A stretch of DNA of 6,577 nucleotides from Pseudomonadota bacterium (GTDB taxonomy: Bacteria; Pseudomonadota; Alphaproteobacteria; Sphingomonadales; Sphingomonadaceae), in the NCBI GenBank assembly GCA_023424095.1, contig JAFAEG010000067.1, forward strand, positions 1 through 6,577. Reading direction: 5' to 3'. The position numbers were made by a program, and so were the translations under genes. Under the pieces are notes generated by a model that made no database searches, had not been told where the DNA came from, and worked only from the letters and a program-made list of their open reading frames with translations. Of the stretch, positions 1 through 5,715 are shown piece by piece; position 1 is the stretch's first letter; every line of letters begins with the position of its first letter.

Positions 1-13
1 CCGCCTGCGGCGG
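1..13. repeat. Small GC-rich inverted repeat at window edge
   Basis: CCGCC (1-5) and GGCGG (9-13) are perfect complements around a TGC loop, so the RNA could fold a 5-bp hairpin. It sits at the cut edge, so it may be the tail of an upstream gene or part of a terminator; no T-run follows it, and short GC palindromes are common by chance at this base composition. Confidence 0.25.
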
Positions 14-17
14 TCCC

Positions 18-48
18 CCTCCCCACGAAGCTGTGCTTCGCAGGGAGG
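18..48. repeat. Palindrome overlapping the folC ribosome binding site
   Basis: CCTCCC (18-23) pairs with GGGAGG (43-48), and CGAAGC (26-31) pairs with GCTTCG (35-40). The two stems are separated by a symmetric CA/CA mismatch (24-25 and 41-42) and closed by a TGT loop, giving 12 base pairs. The right outer arm is the purine-rich AGGGAGG that serves as Shine-Dalgarno for the folC ATG at 60. Folded in mRNA, it would hide that site. It could equally be a dispersed intergenic repeat or part of the upstream gene's terminator, although no long T-run follows. Confidence 0.6.
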
Positions 49-59
49 ATTTGAGGCGC

Positions 60-1382
60 ATGGACTTCGCCCGTTCCTCCCATCCCGGCGTCCAGGCCCA
101 GCTCGACCGTCTCGCTGCGCTCGGCCCCGGAGCCGACATCCTCGGCCTCGAGCGCATCCGCGCCCTGCTCGCCCGCATCGGCAATCCCGAAGCCGCGCTG
201 CCGCCCGTCTTTCACGTCGCCGGCACCAACGGCAAAGGCTCGACCTGCGCCTTCCTGCGCGCCGGGCTCGAAGCCGCCGGCCACATTGTCCACGTCTACA
301 CCAGCCCCCACCTCGTCCGCTTCAACGAGCGGATCCGCCTCGCCGGGCGGCTGATCGACGACGACGCGCTCGCTTCCCTGCTCGCCGAAGTGCTCGACGC
401 GGCGGATGGCCTGACGATCAGCTTCTTCGAGGCGACCACTGCCGCCGCCTTCCTCGCCTTCGCCCGCACTCCCGCCGACGCCTGCATCATCGAGGTCGGG
501 CTCGGCGGCCGTCTCGACGCCACCAATGCGCTCCCGACCAGCCTGGCCGGCGGGATCGCCCAGCTCGGACTCGACCATCAGCAATTCCTCGGCACGACGA
601 TCGAGGAGGTCGCGACAGAGAAAGCCGGCATCGCCCGCGACGGCGTGCCTTTGCTCACCCAGCTTTACCCGAAGCGCGCCGCCGCAAAGGTGGAGGAGGC
701 CGCGTCGACGGCCGGGGCCCCGTGGCTCCCGCGCGGCGGCGCCTGGGATGCGATCGCCAGCGACGGCCGGCTGCTCTACCGCGACGCGCATGGCGACCTG
801 TCGCTGCCTTTGCCCCGCCTGCCCGGCAACCATCAGGCGATGAATGCCGGCCTCGCCCTCGCCATGCTGCGCCACCAGGACCAATTCGCCATCCCCGACG
901 CAGCGCTGCGCGCGCTAACCGGCTGGGCGGAATGGCCGGCGCGGCTGCAACGCCTCGGCGACGGCCCCCTCACTGCGCTGCTGCCCGATGGCGCGCAGCT
1001 CTGGCTGGACGGCGCGCACAATCCGGCCGCCGCCCGCAGCATCGCCGCCTGGCTCGATTCCGGCGCGCTCGGCCCCGGCCCGCTGCACCTCGTCATGGGC
1101 GTGCTCGCCAACAAGGATCTGCCCGGCATCCTGCGCCCGTTCAGCGGCTCCACGGCAATGATCCACGCGGTGCCGGTGCCTGGCCACGCCCATCATCTGC
1201 CCGAAGCGATCGCCGCCGAGGCCCGCAAGCTCGGCCTCTCGGCCCTGCCCAGCGAAAATGTCGAAGCGGCCCTCGCCGCCATCGTCGGGCTCAGCCCGGA
1301 CGCACCGCCCGGGGTGCTGATCATCGGCTCGCTCTACCTCGCCGGCGAAGTGCTCGCTGCAAACGGCCAAGCGCCCGAGTAA
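60..1382 (+). CDS. folC: Bifunctional dihydrofolate synthase / folylpolyglutamate synthase
   Basis: This cytoplasmic Mur-ligase-family enzyme ATP-dependently adds glutamate to dihydropteroate and then extends polyglutamate tails on reduced folates. The product is 440 aa, close to E. coli FolC (about 420). The P-loop GTNGKGS lies at residues 55-61. It is followed by TSPHLVRFNE (81-90), SFFEATT (121-127), EVGLGGRLDATN (145-156), an LDH motif near 171-173, and EKAGI (187-191), whose lysine is the one usually carbamylated in this family. The C-terminal ligase domain carries GNH (256-258) and LDGAHNP (316-322). ATG at 60 is chosen because AGGGAGG (42-48) precedes it by 11 bases; an in-frame GTG at 33 would add 9 residues but lies inside the palindrome and upstream of that site. 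In many alphaproteobacteria folC follows accD, which may lie just outside the left edge. It ends six bases from the convergent TPR gene. Confidence 0.96.
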   Translation: MDFARSSHPGVQAQLDRLAALGPGADILGLERIRALLARIGNPEAALPPVFHVAGTNGKGSTCAFLRAGLEAAGHIVHVYTSPHLVRFNERIRLAGRLIDDDALASLLAEVLDAADGLTISFFEATTAAAFLAFARTPADACIIEVGLGGRLDATNALPTSLAGGIAQLGLDHQQFLGTTIEEVATEKAGIARDGVPLLTQLYPKRAAAKVEEAASTAGAPWLPRGGAWDAIASDGRLLYRDAHGDLSLPLPRLPGNHQAMNAGLALAMLRHQDQFAIPDAALRALTGWAEWPARLQRLGDGPLTALLPDGAQLWLDGAHNPAAARSIAAWLDSGALGPGPLHLVMGVLANKDLPGILRPFSGSTAMIHAVPVPGHAHHLPEAIAAEARKLGLSALPSENVEAALAAIVGLSPDAPPGVLIIGSLYLAGEVLAANGQAPE

Positions 1383-1388
1383 GCGGCC

Positions 1389-2159
1389 CTATTTCTCGCC
1401 GACCAGCTTCGGCCCACGCAGCTGCGCCAATTCCCGCATCGCCCAGTCATACATGTCGCGCTGCTTGGCGCGCTCATGCTTGTCGACCAGCTTCAGCCGC
1501 CGCTCGACCTCTTCCAGCGCGCCCATCGCTTCCCCGGCGCGGCCCAGCCTGATCAGCAGGCCGGCCTGCCGGCATTGCGCCTCCCCGCCAGGCAGGCGCT
1601 CGCCGGCATCGCCATACAGCGCCAGCGCCTCATCATGCTCGCCAAGCTCTTCCAGCACCTTCGCGCGCAGCAACATCGCCCGATCGCCTTCGCTCGGCGA
1701 CAGCGTCTCGGGCAAGGCATCCAGCGCGGCCAGCGCCTCGACCGGGCGGCCGGCCTGGTACAAAGCGATCGCCAGCCGCGTTCCCGGTCCGCGCTCGGGC
1801 ATCGGCGACTTGTCGATGCCGTTCCGGTAAGGCTCCACCGCCTCGTCCCAACGCTCGAGTTCCGCCAGCCGGTCCGCGACCGCGATCTGGTTTGCCGCCG
1901 TATCGGCCAGCTCCAGCCGCTCGCGCGCCGCGCGCAGCTCCCGCTCCGGATCGAGCTTCTTCACCGCCGCCGCCTTGGCTGCCCTTACCTCGCGCCGCTG
2001 GCTCAGCCCCGGCAGCACCTCCATCACGAAATAGGCAAAGCTGCCGAGCGCGGGGAGGAAGATGATCAGCATCAGCCAATTCTGCCGCCCGGTGCGCACG
2101 CAATGCACGGCGCACAGGATCTGGATCAGAATGATGGCCAGACCGCCAAGGTACAGCAT
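1389..2159 (-). CDS. Membrane-anchored tetratricopeptide-repeat protein, function unknown
   Basis: The product is 256 aa. Two hydrophobic segments open it (about 3-20 and 28-50), separated by a short loop with two arginines. The stretch WLMLIIFLPALGSFAYFVME resembles the two-helix N-terminal module (PLDc_N) seen at the front of cardiolipin synthases and other small membrane proteins. A charged Ala/Arg/Lys/Glu-rich helix (about 52-80) follows. Then come roughly four helical-pair repeats of TPR type (about 85-115, 122-150, 157-190, 192-222), with repeated signatures such as ELERWDEAVEPY, YQAGRPVEALAAL, LGEHDEALALY and LGRAGEAMGAL. No catalytic domain follows the membrane hairpin, so it is probably a scaffold or adaptor. 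Topology is unclear because both flanks of the second helix are positively charged. It lies 23 bases after ampG on the same strand and is probably co-transcribed with it, which suggests, but does not prove, a cell-envelope role. The ribosome binding site is a G-run, GAGGGGGGG, shortly before the ATG. Confidence 0.85.
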   Translation of the reverse strand: MLYLGGLAIILIQILCAVHCVRTGRQNWLMLIIFLPALGSFAYFVMEVLPGLSQRREVRAAKAAAVKKLDPERELRAARERLELADTAANQIAVADRLAELERWDEAVEPYRNGIDKSPMPERGPGTRLAIALYQAGRPVEALAALDALPETLSPSEGDRAMLLRAKVLEELGEHDEALALYGDAGERLPGGEAQCRQAGLLIRLGRAGEAMGALEEVERRLKLVDKHERAKQRDMYDWAMRELAQLRGPKLVGEK

Positions 2160-2182
2160 CCTTCGCCCCCCCTCGCCCGCGC

Positions 2183-3907
2183 CTAGGCCGTATCGCCTTC
2201 CGCCGCCCGCATATCATCGGCGGTCTGAAGCTGCGGCGAGCCCTTTCGCCGGCGCTCCTCGAAACTCCCGCGGATCCACTCGGCGATCACCGCCGCCACC
2301 GCGATCAGGCCAATGAGGGCGGTGAAGATGAAGACCGGCGCATAGCCGATCTCGTCGATCGCCTGCCCCAGAGGCGCACGGCCCAGCGCCCCGATCAGCA
2401 GCGTCAGCGACGACAGCAAGGCATATTGCACAGCGCTGAACTCGCGCGAGACGATCGAGGAAAGGTAGCCGACATAGGCCGCGCCCGCGAGGCCGCCCGC
2501 CAGATTCTCGCCCGATATGGCGATCATCAGCCGCACCATCCGCTGGTCTGCACCCAATTGGTCCAGCCCGAAGGTCGCTGCGAAGGAATCGATCCACGGC
2601 CCGCCCATCGCCAGATCGGCATAAAGCAGGTTCGTCACCGCCGCCGTGATCGCGCCCAAGAGCAACGTCGGCATCCGCCCGATCAGCACGAACAGCATGG
2701 CACCGAGCGCGATCCCCGCCATCGTCATCAGGACGCCGAAGATCTTCGAGGCGAAAGCGACCTCGTCGCCCGAATATTGCAGCTCCTTCAGATAGAAGGG
2801 GTTGGCGAACGAGCCCCAGACGCTGTCCGTGATGCGGTAGCTGAGGATTAGCAGCAGCACGATGATCACGCCCCAGCCGAGCCGCTTGATCAGCTCCGCG
2901 AGCGGGGTGATCATCGCCTGATAGGCGTGATCGGCGGCCCGCGCCCCGCCGGTGCGCGGCGGCAAGGTGTCGGTGATGAGGTGGGTCCCGGCCGAGCGCC
3001 AGAAGTTGAACAAGGCGGCGACCAAAGCCGGCACCAGGATCGTCGCGACGACGATCAAGGGCCCCTGATAGCGGGTGAAATCGAAGGCGCTCGGCGGCGT
3101 CTGGCCATCGGGCGTGGTCACCGATGCGACGATGAATGAGCCGATCATCCACAAGGCCCAGGCCCAGGACACGCCGACCACGGACAGGCCGATCGCCCGC
3201 CATTTCGGGTCGATCGCGCCCGGCGAGCGGAAGGCCAGATCATCCGCCTCGCGGTCCGGCCGCGGCGTATCCGGCGCGATCAGGGTCGCGATGACGGCGA
3301 TCAGCATGAAGCCGGCCATCATCTGGAAGACGATCGGCCATTCGTAGTAGACCGATAGATAGAGGGCGAGCGCGCCGCCGACGAGCGAGGCGGTGCGGTA
3401 GCCGAGTTGGTAGACCGAGGAGAGCACCTCCACCGTCGCCCGTTCGTCGGCAATGTCGATGCGCCAGGCGTCGACGACGATATCCTGCGTCGCCGAAGCG
3501 ATCGCGGCGATGAAGGCGATCAAAGCGAACAGCCCGATGCTGATCCGCGGATCGATCGTCGACAATGCGAACAGCGCCCCGACGATCAAAATCTGGCACA
3601 GCAGCAACCAGCTGCGCCGCCGTCCCAGCCGGCCGAGCAAAGGCAGTTCGACCCGGTCCACCAGCGGCGACCAGAGGAATTTGAAGGCATAGGCCAGGAA
3701 CAGCATCGAGATGATGCCGATCATGGTGAGGCTCACGCCCCATTCGCCCAGCCAGGCCGGGATCGTCCCGATCAAAACCGCGTTCGGCAGGCCCGCGCCG
3801 AAGCCGAACAGCACCATCAGCGCCGTCTTCTTGCTGGTAAACGCCGCGCCCAGGAGCCTGAACCCCTTGGGCGGCTCCGGCCGATCCGCCGCCGCTGCTG
3901 ATGCCAT
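2183..3907 (-). CDS. ampG: AmpG-family muropeptide permease (MFS transporter)
   Basis: AmpG is an inner-membrane major-facilitator carrier that imports GlcNAc-anhydroMurNAc peptides for peptidoglycan recycling; in some bacteria it also supplies the signal for beta-lactamase induction. AmpG-like signatures include FGFGAGLPNAVLIGT (34-48), AYAFKFLWSPLVDR (72-85), GRRRSWLL (95-102), ATQDIVVDAW (139-148) and, in the C-half, ENLAGGLAGAAYVGYL (467-482) followed by FSAVQYALLSS (490-500). About 14 hydrophobic segments are visible, including two extra ones (about 238-262 and 282-302) between the N- and C-halves. At 574 aa it is longer than E. coli AmpG (491 aa), owing to polar linkers (about 212-236, 262-280, 304-338), a loop at 433-456 and a charged C-terminal tail. 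ATG at 3907 is preferred over the adjacent TTG at 3910 because GGAGGGG (3913-3919) is 5-7 bases from the ATG. It heads a likely operon with the downstream TPR gene and is divergent from the Rieske gene. No ampR, ampC or recycling enzyme is in view. Confidence 0.9.
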   Translation of the reverse strand: MASAAAADRPEPPKGFRLLGAAFTSKKTALMVLFGFGAGLPNAVLIGTIPAWLGEWGVSLTMIGIISMLFLAYAFKFLWSPLVDRVELPLLGRLGRRRSWLLLCQILIVGALFALSTIDPRISIGLFALIAFIAAIASATQDIVVDAWRIDIADERATVEVLSSVYQLGYRTASLVGGALALYLSVYYEWPIVFQMMAGFMLIAVIATLIAPDTPRPDREADDLAFRSPGAIDPKWRAIGLSVVGVSWAWALWMIGSFIVASVTTPDGQTPPSAFDFTRYQGPLIVVATILVPALVAALFNFWRSAGTHLITDTLPPRTGGARAADHAYQAMITPLAELIKRLGWGVIIVLLLILSYRITDSVWGSFANPFYLKELQYSGDEVAFASKIFGVLMTMAGIALGAMLFVLIGRMPTLLLGAITAAVTNLLYADLAMGGPWIDSFAATFGLDQLGADQRMVRLMIAISGENLAGGLAGAAYVGYLSSIVSREFSAVQYALLSSLTLLIGALGRAPLGQAIDEIGYAPVFIFTALIGLIAVAAVIAEWIRGSFEERRRKGSPQLQTADDMRAAEGDTA

Positions 3908-3912
3908 CAAAA

Positions 3913-3919
3913 CCCCTCC
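3913..3919 (-). promoter_or_regulatory. Shine-Dalgarno of ampG
   Basis: On the minus strand this reads GGAGGGG, ending 5 bases before the ATG at 3907. It decides the start: the TTG codon directly upstream of that ATG would lie only 2 bases away. Confidence 0.75.
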
Positions 3920-3950
3920 GGAACCTTTGCCCCTGCTTGCTAGGGTTCCG
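3919..3950. repeat. 7-bp inverted repeat in the ampG leader / divergent promoter region
   Basis: CGGAACC (3919-3925) and GGTTCCG (3944-3950) are perfect complements separated by 18 bases. In ampG mRNA the right arm would touch the first base of the Shine-Dalgarno, so a hairpin there could affect translation. As DNA it could be an operator between ampG and the Rieske gene. Function is unknown and chance occurrence is possible. Confidence 0.45.
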
Positions 3951-3970
3951 CCCGTCCCGCAACGATCTTC

Positions 3971-3999
3971 TTGTCACTCCGCACCGAAACGCGCACTCT
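3971..3999 (+). promoter_or_regulatory. Weak candidate promoter for the Rieske gene
   Basis: TTGTCA (3971-3976) matches the -35 consensus TTGACA at 5 of 6 positions, but the hexamer 17 bases later, CACTCT (3994-3999), is a poor -10. If used, transcription would begin close to the ATG at 4013, giving an almost leaderless message. This would fit the lack of a clear ribosome binding site there. Confidence 0.2.
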
Positions 4000-4012
4000 T
4001 CGTCGCGTGGAC

Positions 4013-5146
4013 ATGCCCGTCGCCCCGCGCCCGACCGAGGGCCAACTCGCGCTCGCCGCCCGGCTGGCGGAGGGCGAACATGTCGGCGACGGCGCCACGG
4101 TCGCCACTGTCCCGGCCAGCGCCTACACCGATCCTGCCCGCTTCGAGCGCGAACAGGAACGCCTGTTCCGCCGCCTGCCGCAGGTCATCGCACCCTCGGC
4201 CTTGCTCCAGCCCGGCATGGCGGTGCCGCATGACGGCTTCGGCACGCCCTTGCTGCTCACCCGCGACAAAACGGGCCGCGCCCACGTCTTCCACAATGTC
4301 TGCCGCCATCGCGGCACGCGGCTGGTCGAGAGCTGCGCGGCGCTGAAGTCCCCGCGCCTCGTCTGCCCCTATCACGCCTGGACCTACACGCTCGACGGCG
4401 CGCTCGCCGGCCTGCCGAGGCCGGACACCTTCCCCGGCCTCGACAAGTCGGAATACGGCCTCAAGGAATTGCCCTGCGTCGAGGCCGGCGGACTCATCTG
4501 GTTCGCCTTCGACGCCGCCGCCGATTTCACCGAAGCGACCGCGCTCCAGCCTGAATTCGACGCCTTCAATCTCGCCGGCCACCATCTCTACCAGCGCCGA
4601 GTCCATGACGTGCCGGCGAACTGGAAGCTGATCATGGACGCTTTCTTCGAAAGCTATCACGTCCAGCGCCTGCACAGCGGCACGATCGCGCGCTTCTTCG
4701 TCGACGGCGTCAGCGCCGCCGATACGCTCGGCATCCACCAGCGCAGCCTCGTCGCCCGCTCCGATTATACTGAGGTCGATCTGAAGGATTGGGCCGCGGT
4801 CCGGCGGGTGATGACCTACACCTACCAGCTCTTCCCGGCGACGGTGATGATCGTCAGCCCCGATTACGTGAATTTGATGGTGCTGATGCCGCAGGCCGTG
4901 GACCGCGTGCTGGTCGAGGATTTCATGCTCATCCCTTCCCCGCCGCAGACGGAGGAGGAGGAGCATCACTGGGCCAAGAGCTGGGCTTTGCTCGACCAGG
5001 GCGTGTTCGGCGCCGAGGATTTCCACGCGGCGGCTCTGGGCCAGCAGGGCCTTGCCACCGGCACGCTTCAAAGCCTCACCCTCGGCACGCTGGAGACCGG
5101 CATCGCCGCCTTCCACGCGCAGGTGGACGCGGCGCTCGCGGGCTAA
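4013..5146 (+). CDS. Rieske non-haem iron oxygenase, alpha (oxygenase) subunit
   Basis: It belongs to the ring-hydroxylating oxygenase alpha-subunit family, which uses O2 and electrons from a separate reductase to hydroxylate or demethylate a substrate. The product is 377 aa. The N-terminal Rieske [2Fe-2S] domain has CRH (Cys97, His99) and CPYH (Cys118, His121), joined by an 18-residue spacer. The C-terminal catalytic domain starts near ANWKLIMDAFFESYH, giving iron ligands His216 and His221 (H-x4-H) with Glu213 before them. Asp336 in GAEDFHAAALGQQG is the likely third ligand. The Glu in ESYH and overall length resemble CntA/GbcA-type (quaternary amine) oxygenases more than aromatic dioxygenases, whose equivalent residue is usually Asp; the substrate cannot be read from sequence. 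No beta subunit, ferredoxin or reductase gene is nearby. The start is uncertain: an in-frame stop at 3941-3943 bounds it, leaving TTG 3971, GTG 4007 or ATG 4013, none with a strong ribosome binding site. Confidence 0.88.
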   Translation: MPVAPRPTEGQLALAARLAEGEHVGDGATVATVPASAYTDPARFEREQERLFRRLPQVIAPSALLQPGMAVPHDGFGTPLLLTRDKTGRAHVFHNVCRHRGTRLVESCAALKSPRLVCPYHAWTYTLDGALAGLPRPDTFPGLDKSEYGLKELPCVEAGGLIWFAFDAAADFTEATALQPEFDAFNLAGHHLYQRRVHDVPANWKLIMDAFFESYHVQRLHSGTIARFFVDGVSAADTLGIHQRSLVARSDYTEVDLKDWAAVRRVMTYTYQLFPATVMIVSPDYVNLMVLMPQAVDRVLVEDFMLIPSPPQTEEEEHHWAKSWALLDQGVFGAEDFHAAALGQQGLATGTLQSLTLGTLETGIAAFHAQVDAALAG

Positions 5147-5574
5147 GCGGGCGTCTCCGCGAACAGCGTAAACCCATCCGGCGCCTTCTTCACCGGTTCA
5201 CCGCGCACCACCGCGTCCACCGCCTCGATCGCCTGCTTCAGCACCTTGTCGGAATAAGGCTTGGCGAGGCAGCCGACCGCCAGATGGCGATGCTCGCTGG
5301 GGCAGGATCCGGTGACGAAGAGCACCGCAACGCCGCGCCGGCCGGCCGCTTCCGCCACCTCGACCCCGCTGCCGTCGGACAGCGAGATGTCGGCCAGCAC
5401 CAGGTCCAGTTCCTCGGCGCCCTCGATCGCCGCCAGCGCATCGCTCGCCGTATCGACCGTCGCCACCACTTCGTAGCCGCTATCCTTCAGCATCTGCTCG
5501 TTGGCGAACGCGACCAAGGGCTCGTCCTCCACCACGAGGATATGCTTGATCGCGCGCCGTTTCTTGAAAATCAT
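5143..5574 (-). CDS. Stand-alone response-regulator receiver domain protein
   Basis: This 143-aa cytoplasmic protein is a single CheY-like receiver with no DNA-binding or enzymatic output domain, so it probably acts by protein contact or as a phosphate relay or sink. The acidic pocket is VVEDEP (Glu16, Asp17), the phospho-acceptor is Asp62 in LADISLSDGSG, the switch threonine is Thr88 in FVTG, and the conserved lysine is Lys105 in LAKPYS. All key residues are present, so it should be phosphorylatable. The FVTGS segment is close to the FATG[G/Y] signature of the alphaproteobacterial FAT GUY single-domain regulators (SdrG, MrrA), which work with HWE/HisKA2 kinases in stress signalling; membership is inference. 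ATG at 5574 is preferred because AAGGAG (5580-5585) sits 5 bases upstream. The reading frame stays open to 5736, but that would overlap the start of the divergent pseudouridine synthase and adds nothing domain-like. The last ~20 residues are a non-domain tail. Its stop overlaps that of the Rieske gene. Confidence 0.9.
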   Translation of the reverse strand: MIFKKRRAIKHILVVEDEPLVAFANEQMLKDSGYEVVATVDTASDALAAIEGAEELDLVLADISLSDGSGVEVAEAAGRRGVAVLFVTGSCPSEHRHLAVGCLAKPYSDKVLKQAIEAVDAVVRGEPVKKAPDGFTLFAETPA

Positions 5575-5579
5575 GCCCG

Positions 5580-5585
5580 CTCCTT
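5580..5585 (-). promoter_or_regulatory. Shine-Dalgarno of the receiver-domain gene
   Basis: On the minus strand this reads AAGGAG, 5 bases before the ATG at 5574. It supports the short 143-aa form over longer in-frame versions. Confidence 0.7.
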
Positions 5586-5672
5586 GCCTCACCAACAGGG
5601 ACCGAATGTGGTCGATCCGAAGGCGAAACGAGGCAGAATCATTTCGGTGCCGCGTTTGCGTGCCGTCCGCCG

Positions 5673-5678
5673 TAAAAT
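5673..5678 (+). promoter_or_regulatory. Candidate -10 element for the pseudouridine synthase gene
   Basis: TAAAAT matches TATAAT at 5 of 6 positions and is one of few AT-rich hexamers in this 141-base divergent spacer, 37 bases before the ATG at 5716. No good -35 lies at 16-18 bases; TTGCGT (5656-5661) is too close (11 bases), so the assignment is weak. Confidence 0.25.
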
Positions 5679-5715
5679 CCTGTCCCTCTGGCCGCTGTCT
5701 CGCTAGGCACGCGCC

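Noticed and set aside
33..59. GTG start for folC adding nine residues
   Set aside because: The GTG sits inside the palindrome with no ribosome binding site before it, whereas AGGGAGG precedes ATG 60 at a usable distance.
722..1552. 276-codon plus-strand frame overlapping folC
   Set aside because: It is an out-of-frame shadow of folC, very Arg/Ala/Pro-rich, and runs across the folC stop into the convergent TPR gene.
1476..2186. 236-codon plus-strand frame opposite the TPR gene
   Set aside because: The translation is Arg/Gln/Leu-rich low complexity, typical of antisense to a helical Ala/Glu-rich protein. It has no motif.
2214..3203. 329-codon minus-strand frame overlapping ampG
   Set aside because: It is a shifted frame of ampG. 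Its translation is Arg/Asp/Gly/Ala-rich with no membrane segments or motifs, while the ampG frame shows strong family signatures throughout.
3974..5116. Long open frame (380 codons) on the minus strand opposite the Rieske gene
   Set aside because: It mirrors a gene with clear Rieske and iron-binding motifs. Its translation is a Gly/Ala/Glu/Arg/Val-rich string with no recognisable domain, as expected antisense to GC-rich coding DNA.
5575..5715. Possible small RNA, tRNA or general-stress (EcfG-type GGAAC...CGTT) promoter in the receiver/pseudouridine synthase spacer
   Set aside because: No cloverleaf fold, no GGAAC box on either strand and no convincing terminator were found. Only a weak -10-like TAAAAT stands out.
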